Shown: in pieces, positions 25,545-34,767 of the stretch
How the letters are laid out: each line of letters begins with the position of its first letter
Position numbering within the stretch: the stretch's first letter is position 1
Assembly (NCBI GenBank): GCA_903840415.1
Contig: CAIMFY010000104.1
Location: forward strand, 1 to 64,000
DNA length: 64,000 nucleotides
Reading direction: 5' to 3'
Source: an uncultured Opitutia bacterium
GTDB taxonomy: Bacteria; Verrucomicrobiota; Verrucomicrobiia; Opitutales; Opitutaceae
Made by a program: the position numbers and the translations under genes
The notes under the pieces: generated by a model
The model's input: the letters and a program-made list of their open reading frames with translations, nothing else
What the model was told of the DNA's origin: nothing
Database searches by the model: none

Positions 25545-28500
25545 TCAATTGCCGTGGGGCCGCTTCTTGAGTTCTGCCGCAATCGTTGGCTCAACCCCAA
25601 GTGTGCCGGTCAGGGTGTTGAGGTAAGCAGGCTCACGGGCGGCGCGCTCGGCGTTCGTCACGCGGGCGAGTCGGCCCTTCACGTCGAGACGCACCGCGAC
25701 GTCGGCGTAGCCGGCGAGGGCGAGGAATTTCTCGAGGTAACGAGCCTGCGAATCGAGCTGGCGCACATCGACGACGCGCTGGGCCTCCAGTCGCGCGCGA
25801 TACCAATCGCTCGCTAGCACCGACTCGCGGGTGAAGAGACCGCGGAATTTCGGATCGTTGGCGTCGCGGCCTTCCCAAGTGCCGTCGCGCATGAGGTGGA
25901 GTAGCGCGCGTAGCGGCGGCACGGCCTGTTCGACGGAGCCGTCAGCGAAATAATGCTCGGCTGCCTCGCGCATCGCGCCGACGATATTGTCCACGCCGTC
26001 GGCGAACACATCGAGGTCCTGCTTTTCAGGATGAAGAAACTCCACGTCGAACAACGCGCTCGGGTTGCCCAGCACGCGGCCGCAGAACGTCTGGACGAAC
26101 CGGCCGGTGATGCGCCAACCGAGCCGGCTCGCGAGCACGCGACGGCCCTGATGGTCGAAATCGACGCACCGTTCGAGGTGACCTTCCTTGATGAGATAGG
26201 CGGGCGCGCGCTCGGGCGGCGTCATCCGGCACCAGATTTCCGGCACCAGTAGGCTGATGTCGTGATCGACGCGGTGGTGCGGGCCGACCCAGCCCGCCGC
26301 GGTCGAGAAGATCGGTAGTCCGGTCAGGACGTAGGAAACAAACGCCGCGTTAAGATCGTAGATCGGGGGGAGCGCATTAAACGGGCCCTTCGTCAGCGCG
26401 CCTTCCGAGCCGGCGCCCGTCGTCGAGGGCGACTTGCCGGTGAGGCTCGCGATGAGATCCATGAACGCTTCCGGCAATTCCTGATAGTGGATCGGATTAA
26501 AGACGCAGAGCGGGCGCACGCCCGGCTCGGGTGGATTCAGGCGGCGACCGATGAGCACGGAGCCGACGGGAAACGGCGCCGGCTGATCCGAGGCGATGCG
26601 GCGGTAGAGGCGGGCGCCGGTTTGCGCGAGGTAGGTCGCGCGCGGATCCTCGAGATCGGGGCGGACTTGCAAGTAGCGTGGATTCTTCGAGGGCTTGCCG
26701 TCGACAAGGCGCGGAAGCGCCGGCGAGACGAGGAAGTCTGGCCGCACCGCGGCGACGAAGTCGCGGAAAATCTGCTGCACCGGCGCAGTGAAATCTTCAA
26801 ACGCGATCGTGTCGTCGACGATCCCGCGGGCGGTGTCGCGGGTAAGCGCCTCGTAGTTCGAGAAAAAATTGCCGGTGCGGCTGAAGTCGCGCTCGGTGCG
26901 CTTGTCGTAGCCGCGCACCACGGCATCGTCCGGTCGCTGGAAGAGCCGCAGTTCGCAGTTGTGGACAAATTTCACCGACGGCTCGGTGACCCACGCCGGG
27001 AGACATGGCACCTGCGCACTCGGCGCGACGATCGACGCGGTGATGTCGTCCTCCGCTTGGATTTTTTCCGCCGGGAAAAAATCTGAGCGCAGCGTGAAGG
27101 TCCGCCAGCCGCCCTCGCGGGTGTAGCCGACGCGGAGGTAGTGCGTCGCGAGGCGCTCGTTGTGATATTTGAGCTCGTTGCCCGGTCGCGCGTTGATCGT
27201 GTCGACGGTGAACTGCTTGCGCCAGTCCTCGCCCCATTCCGGCTTGTATAGCCGCTTGAGGAGCAGCACGAGGTCGCGGACCGAGCGCGGGATGGTGGCG
27301 AGCCACGCGTTGTAGTCGTCCTTGTAGTCGGCGTTTGGGCTGAGGAGTTTTACGACCGAGCCGAGTGAACGCTCCGGGCTGAGAATCGGTCGGCCGTGGG
27401 ATTTGGCGGCGGCGAGATTCTTGAAGCGATCGTGATAGTCGCGCTGGAGGATCGCTTCGACTGCGTCGAGATCCCGGGCGATGTCGTTGACGAAGACCGG
27501 GCCGGTGAACATGGCGTCGGAAATGGGCTTCGAGATCTCCGATTTGCCGCCGCCGGAAACGGTGCAGGGCTTGTGGCACAGCAGGCCTTCGGCAGTGGTG
27601 CCGCGCAACCGCCAGCGATGACTGTCGTCGGGCTTCGCCATCTCGACCTTGTAGCCGGACGGCAGCACGTAGGTGATGCCGGGGAGCAGTTTCAGCGTTG
27701 GCTCGGCGCCGTCGGTTGTCGTCCACGTGATGCGCTGCGTGCGCAGATCGAAGCGGGCGTCGGCGGGCACGTAGCAAACCTGCGGGAAGAGGCGGTCGCG
27801 CGCCCAGCCGCCGGGCTGGAGCTCGGCGCGTTCACCGAGCAGCGTGAGTGCCTCCGCGAACGTGTGCTGCACGTCGGGCAGGTTGCGGTTGAGCGAAAAA
27901 TCCTCGCCGAGATCGTAGCTCGGAAAAACGATCGCGCCGCCGGCGTGCTCCTCCTCGGCATGGCCGAGGAGATTCGCGGCGAAGCTGATCTGGGTCTTCA
28001 CCTCCTTCTTGCAGTAACCGAAATAGTTGTCGGAGATCAGGGTGACGATCACGCCCGAGGCGTCGCGCGCGGTGAGCTTGAACGGCGTGCCGCCGTTGTA
28101 GGGTTCGGCCGGATCGCGCCAGCACATTTCATCGCGGCGCTGGCGGGCGCTGGCATCGTCCCACCGCGGCAGGCCCAGTTCGCGTTTCGTGAGGCCATTG
28201 AGGTGCGGCGCGAGGATGACGCATCCGGTGTGGCCGGTCCAATGCTCGGGATCGAGCGCAGCGTCGTTTTCCGGGAGGCGCGGATCGCCGGCGTTGCCGA
28301 AGATGCTTTCGACGAAGTCGAGGTTGGCGACCAGACTGCCGGGAACAAAAAAACGCGTCTCCATCGCCCGCATCGGCGTGTAACCAGGAACTGAGGGCAC
28401 GACGACGGGCCGCAGGTGGAGCGACACAAAACATTCCGCCGGTGCCGAGTCGGCCGCAGTGAATGGCAGCCGCAGCAGCTCCGCTGGCGGTTGAAACGCG

Positions 28501-29009
28501 AGCGTGAGGAGCTTCGCAAACACGGCGGCGGGCACAGCCTTCTTGTCGTCGGGCACGGGCAGCCCGCCCTCGGCGACGTGGAAGATTCCCTTGGTCGTGC
28601 GGCGGTCGCTGCGCGGATTGTGGAGCACACCTTGCCGGACGCGCTGCGAGGTGAGGATGCTGCTGCGGTGTTCATCGCGGGAGGGCGGCAGCGACAGCGC
28701 ACGGGCGAGTCCAGGTCGATCGAGGACGAGTGTCGTCGCGGGCAGGCGCGGCACCGGACCGGCATCCTCGAGTTGATCGTAGAGAAAATTCTGGAGGCGC
28801 TGATCGACGGGACAGAGGTGCTGCGCGAGTGCGCGATCTTTTTCGCGGCTGAGCGTGAGGAGGTGATCGACGAAGCCGGCGAGCAGATCGCCGTCGGGCA
28901 AGGAGATGCCGGGCTGGCCGATTTCGCGGAGTTTGAGATTCAGGTAGGCGAGCAGCCGCGGGTCAGCGGGATCGGGTAGTGGCGGAAGCGTGGCGATGGT
29001 GTTTGGCAT
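25545..29009 (-). CDS. large conserved-looking protein of unknown function (1154 aa), adenylate-energy operon
   Basis: This is a single long ORF with strong coding character. I recall similar large hypothetical proteins in other phyla but cannot name a domain. There is no signal peptide or membrane segment, so it is cytosolic. Stretches that look like active-site or fold cores include TTKGIFHVAEGGLPVPDDK (about residues 138-156), TGHTGCVILAPHLNGLTKRELG, TLISDNYFGYCKKEVKTQIS with AEEEHAGGA shortly after, GGGKSEISKP and DHDISLLVPEIWCRM. The Gly-rich SGGGKSEIS segment and paired acidic and basic blocks would suit a nucleotide- or phosphate-handling enzyme, but that is inference. It is the last of four minus-strand genes (adenylate kinase, PPK2, SulP transporter, this), 114 bases after the transporter. 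Confidence 0.7.
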   Translation of the reverse strand: MPNTIATLPPLPDPADPRLLAYLNLKLREIGQPGISLPDGDLLAGFVDHLLTLSREKDRALAQHLCPVDQRLQNFLYDQLEDAGPVPRLPATTLVLDRPGLARALSLPPSRDEHRSSILTSQRVRQGVLHNPRSDRRTTKGIFHVAEGGLPVPDDKKAVPAAVFAKLLTLAFQPPAELLRLPFTAADSAPAECFVSLHLRPVVVPSVPGYTPMRAMETRFFVPGSLVANLDFVESIFGNAGDPRLPENDAALDPEHWTGHTGCVILAPHLNGLTKRELGLPRWDDASARQRRDEMCWRDPAEPYNGGTPFKLTARDASGVIVTLISDNYFGYCKKEVKTQISFAANLLGHAEEEHAGGAIVFPSYDLGEDFSLNRNLPDVQHTFAEALTLLGERAELQPGGWARDRLFPQVCYVPADARFDLRTQRITWTTTDGAEPTLKLLPGITYVLPSGYKVEMAKPDDSHRWRLRGTTAEGLLCHKPCTVSGGGKSEISKPISDAMFTGPVFVNDIARDLDAVEAILQRDYHDRFKNLAAAKSHGRPILSPERSLGSVVKLLSPNADYKDDYNAWLATIPRSVRDLVLLLKRLYKPEWGEDWRKQFTVDTINARPGNELKYHNERLATHYLRVGYTREGGWRTFTLRSDFFPAEKIQAEDDITASIVAPSAQVPCLPAWVTEPSVKFVHNCELRLFQRPDDAVVRGYDKRTERDFSRTGNFFSNYEALTRDTARGIVDDTIAFEDFTAPVQQIFRDFVAAVRPDFLVSPALPRLVDGKPSKNPRYLQVRPDLEDPRATYLAQTGARLYRRIASDQPAPFPVGSVLIGRRLNPPEPGVRPLCVFNPIHYQELPEAFMDLIASLTGKSPSTTGAGSEGALTKGPFNALPPIYDLNAAFVSYVLTGLPIFSTAAGWVGPHHRVDHDISLLVPEIWCRMTPPERAPAYLIKEGHLERCVDFDHQGRRVLASRLGWRITGRFVQTFCGRVLGNPSALFDVEFLHPEKQDLDVFADGVDNIVGAMREAAEHYFADGSVEQAVPPLRALLHLMRDGTWEGRDANDPKFRGLFTRESVLASDWYRARLEAQRVVDVRQLDSQARYLEKFLALAGYADVAVRLDVKGRLARVTNAERAAREPAYLNTLTGTLGVEPTIAAELKKRPHGN

Positions 29010-29123
29010 GGCGGTAATGTCCCCGGGGCACCAAAATTAGCGTTCGCGCGCCGGGCGCAATAGTGGAAGCCGATCCCGGGCCAATATGACGGAAACGAAA
29101 AAATCCGTCGGGGCGGGGCAGCA

Positions 29124-31364
29124 TCACGCGTCGTAGTGGGCGCGCAGCTCGGCGTCGGTGTGGCGCAGCCGGAGCGCCAGCGTGCGAGCGAGTCGGGCGA
29201 ATAGCCGGACGCCGACCACCGGCAGCGTGCGCGACACCTCGTCGAGCCGGTCGCGTGGGATGACAAAAAGATCGGTGGCCGTGGTGGCGAGGGCGTCGGC
29301 CGACCGTTGGTCGCGGGTGAGAAACGCCATTTCGCCGAAGAAATTACCGCGGCCAAACGAGGCGAGGTTGTGGTGCCTGCGATCCTTGAGCGGCAGCATC
29401 ACGCGCACGATGCCGCGGCGAACCAGAAAGAGTTCCTGGCCAGCGTCGCCGGCCTTGAAAACGGTTTCACCGGCTGCAAACGATCGTTCCGTCACGCACG
29501 CTGCGAGCGCGGGGAGCATTTGGTCGGTCTCGAATTCGCGGAAGAGATCGAAGGCGGCGAGCGGGAGTGGCGTCGCGTCATCGCCGCGCGCCGGGAGTTG
29601 TTCGTCGAGGATGCGCTCTTCGACCCAGCACAGGGCGTCGTCGAGGCTTTCGCTGACATGCACGTGGCGCTTCGGGTCGACCACGCCGAGCTGCGCGAAG
29701 TAGTCTTGGAGGTTGCGGCCGGTGGGCAGGTGTTCGGGCACACGGCTGAACACGAGGAACCCGCCGCGTTCGGCCAGCAACGCCTCGAAGCGTTCGAGCA
29801 AGTGCACGGCGGTGTAATCCACGGATTGGACGTGGCGGAGATCGAGAATCAGAAATCGGCAGTGCTGGAGGTCAGGCTCGAGTTCCGTCAGGAGTTGATC
29901 AGTGGTGCCGAAGAAGAGGCTGCCTTGGAGCTCGCAGACGAGCGCCTCGCGGCCGTGCCGCTCCAGCACAGCGAGTTCCGCGGGCATTCGGTGCTGCGTG
30001 GAAGAGATGTGATCTCCGAAGGTTTTTCGGCGGATGACAGTGCTGTTGGTCTGCTCCCGAATGAAGAGCACGATGGCGAGCGCCACACCGGCGCCGGAGG
30101 CGGCGATGAGATTCGAGCTGACGGCCACGACGACGACAGTAGCGATCACGGCGAAATCCAGCATGGTGCTGCGCTGCCGCAGCAGCAGAAAACTGCCCCA
30201 GTCGAACATGCGCACCGCGACCACGAGCAGGATGCCGGCGAGCGCCGCGACCGGCACCCACGCGATCCAGCGGCCGAGCGCGACGGCGGCGGCGAGCGTG
30301 AATGCGCCCTCAAGCAGACCGGAGAGGCGCGTACGGCCACCGCTCTGCACGTTAACGAGCGTCGGCCCCATCGTGCCCGAGCCGGCCATGCCGCCAAGCA
30401 AGGCGGAGACCAGATTTCCTGTGCCCTGACCGAGCAGCGCGCGATTGGAATTATGCCGACGGCGCGTGAGCGCGTCGATTACCACGCAGGTCTTCAGCGT
30501 GTCGACGGAGAGCAAAATCGAGAGCGTGAGCGCGGGCACGACCACCATCCGCAGATCGGCGACGTGCAGGCCGGTGACGGTGGACCACGAGGCGGCGACA
30601 CCGGCGAAAATCGCCGATGGTCCATTGCCCAAGGAACCGATCACGAAAGGGTTGGACGCGAGTTGGGCGAGCTCGGGGCGGCGCAGCGAGAGGCCAAAAT
30701 AGGCGATGAGGCCCGCGATCAACCCGATGATCGGGGCAGGCACCGCCTTCGTGATTTTTGGCGCGACGAGCACGGCGGCGATCGTCACGGCGCCGACGAA
30801 GACGGCCGGCCCTTGCCATTGCGTGGGCGAAAGCAGCGCGGTGCGGAGGCTGACACCGTGCGCGAGCCCAAGAAACTTCGGCAGCTGACCCAGAAAAATG
30901 ATCACGCCGACCGCGCTCAGATAGCCCGACACGACGGGATAGGGGATGTATTTAATCAGACGGCCGCCACCGATGGTACCGTAGAAGAATTGCAGTGCCG
31001 CCGTGAGCAGCGCGACGCCGACGAGCAGCGCGATGATTCGGTCGGGCGTCATGGCGCCGTGGACACCACCAAGCATATCTCCCACGAGAGCCGCGAGCAC
31101 GGCGGCGGCGGGCGCGCACGGGGCGGAGATGAGTTGCGGGGCGCCGCCCACCGCGGCGGTGCCGAGCCCCATTGCGATGGCGCCAAGGATGCCGGCGCGC
31201 ACGCCGTGTCCGACGAAGTCCGCCCCGAGCAGGCTGAAAACGGCGACGCCGTAGGCAATCGACGAGGGCAGCGCCACGAGCATGGCTGCAAATCCGCCCC
31301 AGATTTCGCCGGCGAGATCGCGGCGCGGGGGCGATGGGGATTGAGCGCCCGGATCGGCAGTCAT
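29124..31364 (-). CDS. SulP-family anion transporter with STAS and cyclic-nucleotide-binding domains
   Basis: This is a 746-residue inner-membrane protein. Residues 1-460 form the SulP transport domain (LVALPSSIAYGVAVFS near the start, and GLMAGSGTMGPTLVNVQSGGRTRLSG-like helices later). A STAS domain follows at about 470-590 (VCELQGSLFFGTTDQLL, LDLRHVQSVDYTAVHLLERF). A CRP-like cyclic-nucleotide-binding domain occupies about 615-735, with the phosphate-binding cassette FFGEMAFLTRDQRSADALA and its conserved Arg. SulP proteins move sulfate, bicarbonate or dicarboxylates. Here transport would be gated by cAMP or a related nucleotide. Placement between PPK2 and the 1154-residue protein ties it to adenylate metabolism. 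Gap to PPK2 is 42 bases. Confidence 0.87.
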   Translation of the reverse strand: MTADPGAQSPSPPRRDLAGEIWGGFAAMLVALPSSIAYGVAVFSLLGADFVGHGVRAGILGAIAMGLGTAAVGGAPQLISAPCAPAAAVLAALVGDMLGGVHGAMTPDRIIALLVGVALLTAALQFFYGTIGGGRLIKYIPYPVVSGYLSAVGVIIFLGQLPKFLGLAHGVSLRTALLSPTQWQGPAVFVGAVTIAAVLVAPKITKAVPAPIIGLIAGLIAYFGLSLRRPELAQLASNPFVIGSLGNGPSAIFAGVAASWSTVTGLHVADLRMVVVPALTLSILLSVDTLKTCVVIDALTRRRHNSNRALLGQGTGNLVSALLGGMAGSGTMGPTLVNVQSGGRTRLSGLLEGAFTLAAAVALGRWIAWVPVAALAGILLVVAVRMFDWGSFLLLRQRSTMLDFAVIATVVVVAVSSNLIAASGAGVALAIVLFIREQTNSTVIRRKTFGDHISSTQHRMPAELAVLERHGREALVCELQGSLFFGTTDQLLTELEPDLQHCRFLILDLRHVQSVDYTAVHLLERFEALLAERGGFLVFSRVPEHLPTGRNLQDYFAQLGVVDPKRHVHVSESLDDALCWVEERILDEQLPARGDDATPLPLAAFDLFREFETDQMLPALAACVTERSFAAGETVFKAGDAGQELFLVRRGIVRVMLPLKDRRHHNLASFGRGNFFGEMAFLTRDQRSADALATTATDLFVIPRDRLDEVSRTLPVVGVRLFARLARTLALRLRHTDAELRAHYDA

Positions 31365-31406
31365 GGTTGGTTGAGGCGCTCGAATCCGGCGGCGCAGCCA
31401 GTGAGG

Positions 31407-32891
31407 CTAAAGCGCCGCGTCGAGTCGTTGGACGATGGTCTTCAGGATCTGCACGCGTGCAAATTTTTTATCGTTGCCGGCGATCAGGGTCCACGGCGCG
31501 AACTCGGTGCTGCAGCGCGAGACCATTTCGTCGACGGCGCGCTGGTAGTCCGGCCATTTCTCCCGGTTGCGCCAATCCTCGTCGGTGATCTTGTATTGTT
31601 TGTAGGCGACGTGCTGGCGTTCGCGGAAACGGCGGAGTTGCTCGGCCGGGCTGAGGTGCACCCAGAATTTGCACAGCACGGTGCCGTGGTCGGCGAGTTG
31701 TTCTTCAAAGTCGTTGATTTCGGCGTAAGCGCGGCCCCAGTCGGCGGGCACCGCAAACCCCTCGACGCGCTCGACGAGCACGCGGCCATACCACGACCGA
31801 TCGAATATCGTCGTGTGGCCGGCGCGGGGGAGGCGGCGCCAAAACCGCCACAGGTAATGCTGCGCGCGCTCCTCGTCGGTCGGCGCCGCCACTCCGACGA
31901 CTTGGTAGAGCCGTGGATCAATCGCTTGGGTGACGCGGCGAATCGCGCTGCCTTTGCCGGCGGCATCCCAGCCCTCAAACATCAGGACCATTGAGCGCCC
32001 GGCGTCGTGGGCGGCCCATGCGAGTTTGCTGAGTTTGGTCTGTTGCGCTGCGAGTTGCCGGCTGTATTCGGCCTCCGGGAGTTTTTGCGTGAGGTCGACG
32101 TGGGCGAGAATGGAGGCGGACCGATCGCCTTTCAATTTTTTCGTGACGGATGCGGCCGGCCGAATGGCGGTCGTGACGGCGGGTTGCGGCGCGGTGTCGT
32201 CGAGTTTTTTCTGGATCGCGGTGGTGAGGATTTCCGCTGCCGTGATTTCGCGGTAGCGGCGATCAGTCGCCTCGATCACGTGCCAGGGCGCGGAGGCGTG
32301 GTCGGTGCGGCGGAGGGCACGGTCAGAGACGGCGGTGAACTCCTCGTAGAGCTTGAAATGTTTCCAGTCGCCGGGGGCGATGCGGCCGTCGGCCTCGAGT
32401 TTCTTGAGGCGTTTTTTCTGCTGTTTCTTCGGGAGGTGCAGCCAGAGTTTTACGAGGAGAGCACCGTCGTCGGTGAGCATCTTTTCAAACCCGGCGATGC
32501 GATCGAGGGCCGCATCGAACTTGCCGGCCTTAATTTTGCCGAACACACGGCGAATGATCGGCGTGGAATACCACGAGCCGAAGAAAATGCCGATCCGGCC
32601 GCGGCCCGGCATCGCGCGCCAGAAGCGCCAATATTCGGGGCGCTCGCGTTCCTCGTCGCTGGGTTCCCAGAAGGCGTGCGTCTCCACGCCGCGGGGATCG
32701 AGCCATTCGTTCAGGCGTTGGACGAGTTCGCCTTTGCCTGCGCCGTCCGCGCCCGAGACGATGACGATGACGGGGAACTTCCGGGCGCGCAGCGCGAAGT
32801 GGGCGGCGAGGAGGCGGGCGCGTAGTTTGGGGAGTTGCGCGTCGTAGCGCTGGGGCGCGAGGATGTGACCGAATTCGGCGATTTCAAGCAT
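31407..32891 (-). CDS. pap: polyphosphate:AMP phosphotransferase (double-domain PPK2)
   Basis: This 494-residue protein has two fused PPK2 domains, the arrangement of polyphosphate:AMP phosphotransferase, which uses inorganic polyphosphate to turn AMP into ADP. The N-terminal domain (about 15-235) has Walker A GADGAGKG at 47-54. The C-terminal domain (about 270-490) has EGWDAAGKG with the Walker A Lys at about 313, then the lid-type motifs PTDEERAQHYLWRFW and FDRSWYGRVLVERVEGF typical of active class-III halves. In tandem enzymes the C-terminal half is usually the active one. Here the N-terminal half also keeps its P-loop. The start lies 15 bases after the adenylate kinase stop, so the two genes are co-transcribed. 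Product ADP can be used by adenylate kinase or PPDK nearby. Confidence 0.9.
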   Translation of the reverse strand: MLEIAEFGHILAPQRYDAQLPKLRARLLAAHFALRARKFPVIVIVSGADGAGKGELVQRLNEWLDPRGVETHAFWEPSDEERERPEYWRFWRAMPGRGRIGIFFGSWYSTPIIRRVFGKIKAGKFDAALDRIAGFEKMLTDDGALLVKLWLHLPKKQQKKRLKKLEADGRIAPGDWKHFKLYEEFTAVSDRALRRTDHASAPWHVIEATDRRYREITAAEILTTAIQKKLDDTAPQPAVTTAIRPAASVTKKLKGDRSASILAHVDLTQKLPEAEYSRQLAAQQTKLSKLAWAAHDAGRSMVLMFEGWDAAGKGSAIRRVTQAIDPRLYQVVGVAAPTDEERAQHYLWRFWRRLPRAGHTTIFDRSWYGRVLVERVEGFAVPADWGRAYAEINDFEEQLADHGTVLCKFWVHLSPAEQLRRFRERQHVAYKQYKITDEDWRNREKWPDYQRAVDEMVSRCSTEFAPWTLIAGNDKKFARVQILKTIVQRLDAAL

Positions 32892-32906
32892 GTGGGACTC
32901 CGAAGT

Positions 32907-34331
32907 TCAGGTTGCGGTGAACGGCACAGAGGACGCGGGAAGAAAGGGGCGAAGGGCGGCGAGACTGCGGGAGCTAATCTCCGGCAGCGGGCCTTCGCCG
33001 TCGATTTCGTGCAGCAGGCCGGCTCGCAGGTAATAAGCGATGAGCGGCTCAGTCTGACCGTGGAAGGTCACGAGGCGGGCGCGCACGGTGCCGGGATTAT
33101 CGTCAGCCCGCTGGTAGAGTGCCCCGCCGCAGGAATCGCAGGTGCCAGGTTCGTGCGGGGGTTTGAATTGCAGGTGGTAGGGCGCCTGGCAGGCCCGGCA
33201 GATCATCCGGCCCGAAAGGCGGCCAACCAACGCCTCGTCTGGCACCTTGATATAAAGCACGGCGGCGATCCGGCGCTGGAGTCGGGTCATCATTTCCGTC
33301 AGCGCTCCGGCTTGGGGCAGGGTGCGCGGGAAACCGTCGAGGATGAAGCCGCCTTGGGTGTCGGGTCGCGACAGGCGCTCCTCGACCATCGCCTCGGTGA
33401 CGTCGTCAGGCACGAGTTCGCCGCGATTCATGTAGGTCTGGGCCAACTTGCCGAGATCGGTGGCCTGCCGGAGATTTTCGCGAAACAGATCGCCGGTGGC
33501 GATGTGGGGCAGACCGAGTTCGGCGCACAGCCGCTCGGCCTGCGTGCCCTTGCCGGAACCGGGGCCGCCTAGCAGCACGAGGTCGGGAGTGGCGCGGGCC
33601 AGTTGCGCGGCGGATAGCGCGGCGCTCTCGACGGCAGCGATTCGGGCGGCTTCGCTGCGGGTCGCGAAGGTGGCGGTGCCTTGCCGCACGGCCGTGACAA
33701 AATCCAGCAGCCGGGCGTCGACTTCGTCGATCGAACCTTCGCCGCTGAGGATGGCGAGCTGGTTTGCGGCCGCGTAGTGCTCCAGCACGGGTCCGGTCAT
33801 CCGGTGGAAGATCCGCAAGCGGGCCTGCACGAGTTGCGTGGTATCGTCAGGCCGCTGGTAAAGTTCGCCGCCACACACATCGCAGACGCCGTCCCTCCGG
33901 GCTGGATGCAGCATCCGATGATACGGCGTCTGGCAGGCGCGACAAATCAGCCGGCCGGCGAGGCGATCGATGATGACGGTGTCCGGCACGCGCAGGTAAA
34001 TCACCGCCGCGAGCGGGCGATGTAGCGTGCGGAGCAGCCCATCGAGAAAATGTGCCTGATAGGCGGTGCGGGGAAAACCGTCGAAGAACGCGCCTTCGTC
34101 TGGATCGCGTTGGATGCACCATTCCTCGATGATCGCGTCCACGACCTCATCGGGCACGAGTTCGCCCTGCTCCATGTATTTGCGGGCCAGCAGGCCGAGC
34201 GCACTGCGGGTTTGCAGGTGATGGCGGAATAGATCGCCGGTGGCGACGTGGCGCAGAGCGAAGCGGGCGCAGAGACTGGCGGCGTGAGTGCCTTTGCCAA
34301 CGCCCGACGGACCGATGAGGGCAATATTCAT
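32907..34331 (-). CDS. adenylate kinase, tandem fusion of two zinc-type domains
   Basis: This 474-residue protein is a head-to-tail duplication of adenylate kinase (AMP + ATP to 2 ADP). Domain 1 (1-215) has P-loop GPSGVGKGT (7-15), ATGDLF, GFPRT and a four-Cys zinc lid C130/C133/C150/C153. Domain 2 (248-460) has P-loop GGPGSGKGT (255-263), ATGDLFRENL, LDGFPRT and zinc lid C378/C381/C398/C401. Both lids keep the RPDD or RADD block and downstream Arg, so both halves look active, although domain 1 has drifted more. The single-domain enzyme is about 215 residues, so the fusion is unusual. It leads the operon with PPK2 starting 15 bases downstream. Start: ATG at 34331, nothing in frame upstream. 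Confidence 0.88.
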   Translation of the reverse strand: MNIALIGPSGVGKGTHAASLCARFALRHVATGDLFRHHLQTRSALGLLARKYMEQGELVPDEVVDAIIEEWCIQRDPDEGAFFDGFPRTAYQAHFLDGLLRTLHRPLAAVIYLRVPDTVIIDRLAGRLICRACQTPYHRMLHPARRDGVCDVCGGELYQRPDDTTQLVQARLRIFHRMTGPVLEHYAAANQLAILSGEGSIDEVDARLLDFVTAVRQGTATFATRSEAARIAAVESAALSAAQLARATPDLVLLGGPGSGKGTQAERLCAELGLPHIATGDLFRENLRQATDLGKLAQTYMNRGELVPDDVTEAMVEERLSRPDTQGGFILDGFPRTLPQAGALTEMMTRLQRRIAAVLYIKVPDEALVGRLSGRMICRACQAPYHLQFKPPHEPGTCDSCGGALYQRADDNPGTVRARLVTFHGQTEPLIAYYLRAGLLHEIDGEGPLPEISSRSLAALRPFLPASSVPFTAT

Positions 34332-34712
34332 GAGGAGAAAGACGGTGCGGATTCAGGCGGGTGGAAGCGCGCCGGGGGAACGCGATCGAAAATGCATCTG
34401 CCTGCCATGGCCGACGCGCGACAGATTGTGTAACACCGCACACCACGACCGCTTCACGTCAAAGGGCGGCAGATGACAATGCGCTTCGCCGCCCCAGAGC
34501 CGGGCGGCCCGATCACGCGTCGGGTTCATGGCTGCATCATGCGCGCGCCGCTCCGCGGATACGCCGCTGATCTTGGCGATGGTTGCGCGGATTTTGCAGG
34601 CCGATCTCCGCCCGGATTCATCGACGGGTCTGGACCGCGTGGTGGCAGAGATATGGAGGTCAAAACCGTCGCCGGGGGCGAGCCGTGCGAGCACGAGCGC
34701 ACCTCCCGGCAT
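34332..34712. other. 380-base gap between adenylate kinase and the PPDK terminator
   Basis: There is no supported gene on either strand. The gap holds the presumed promoter of the minus-strand adenylate kinase operon (right next to 34331) and spacer to the PPDK terminator. I recognise no riboswitch or palindrome. Confidence 0.4.
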
Positions 34713-34743
34713 AAAAAAACCCGCGCCGGGATGGCGCGGGTTT
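34713..34743 (-). terminator. intrinsic terminator of PPDK
   Basis: AAACCCGCGCC (34717-34727) and GGCGCGGGTTT (34733-34743) form an 11-base stem around a 5-base loop. Read on the minus strand it is followed by a run of U from the A-tract at 34713-34719. It sits 24 bases after the ppdK stop and separates PPDK from the adenylate kinase operon. Confidence 0.9.
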
Positions 34744-34767
34744 GAATTTCTTGCGAGCGACGGACGC

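Noticed and set aside
29307-31994. 895-codon plus-strand ORF antisense to the SulP and PPK2 genes
   Set aside because: It is a mirror of two genes with complete family motifs on the other strand; its translation is Arg/Glu/His-rich with no fold, typical of GC-rich shadow frames.
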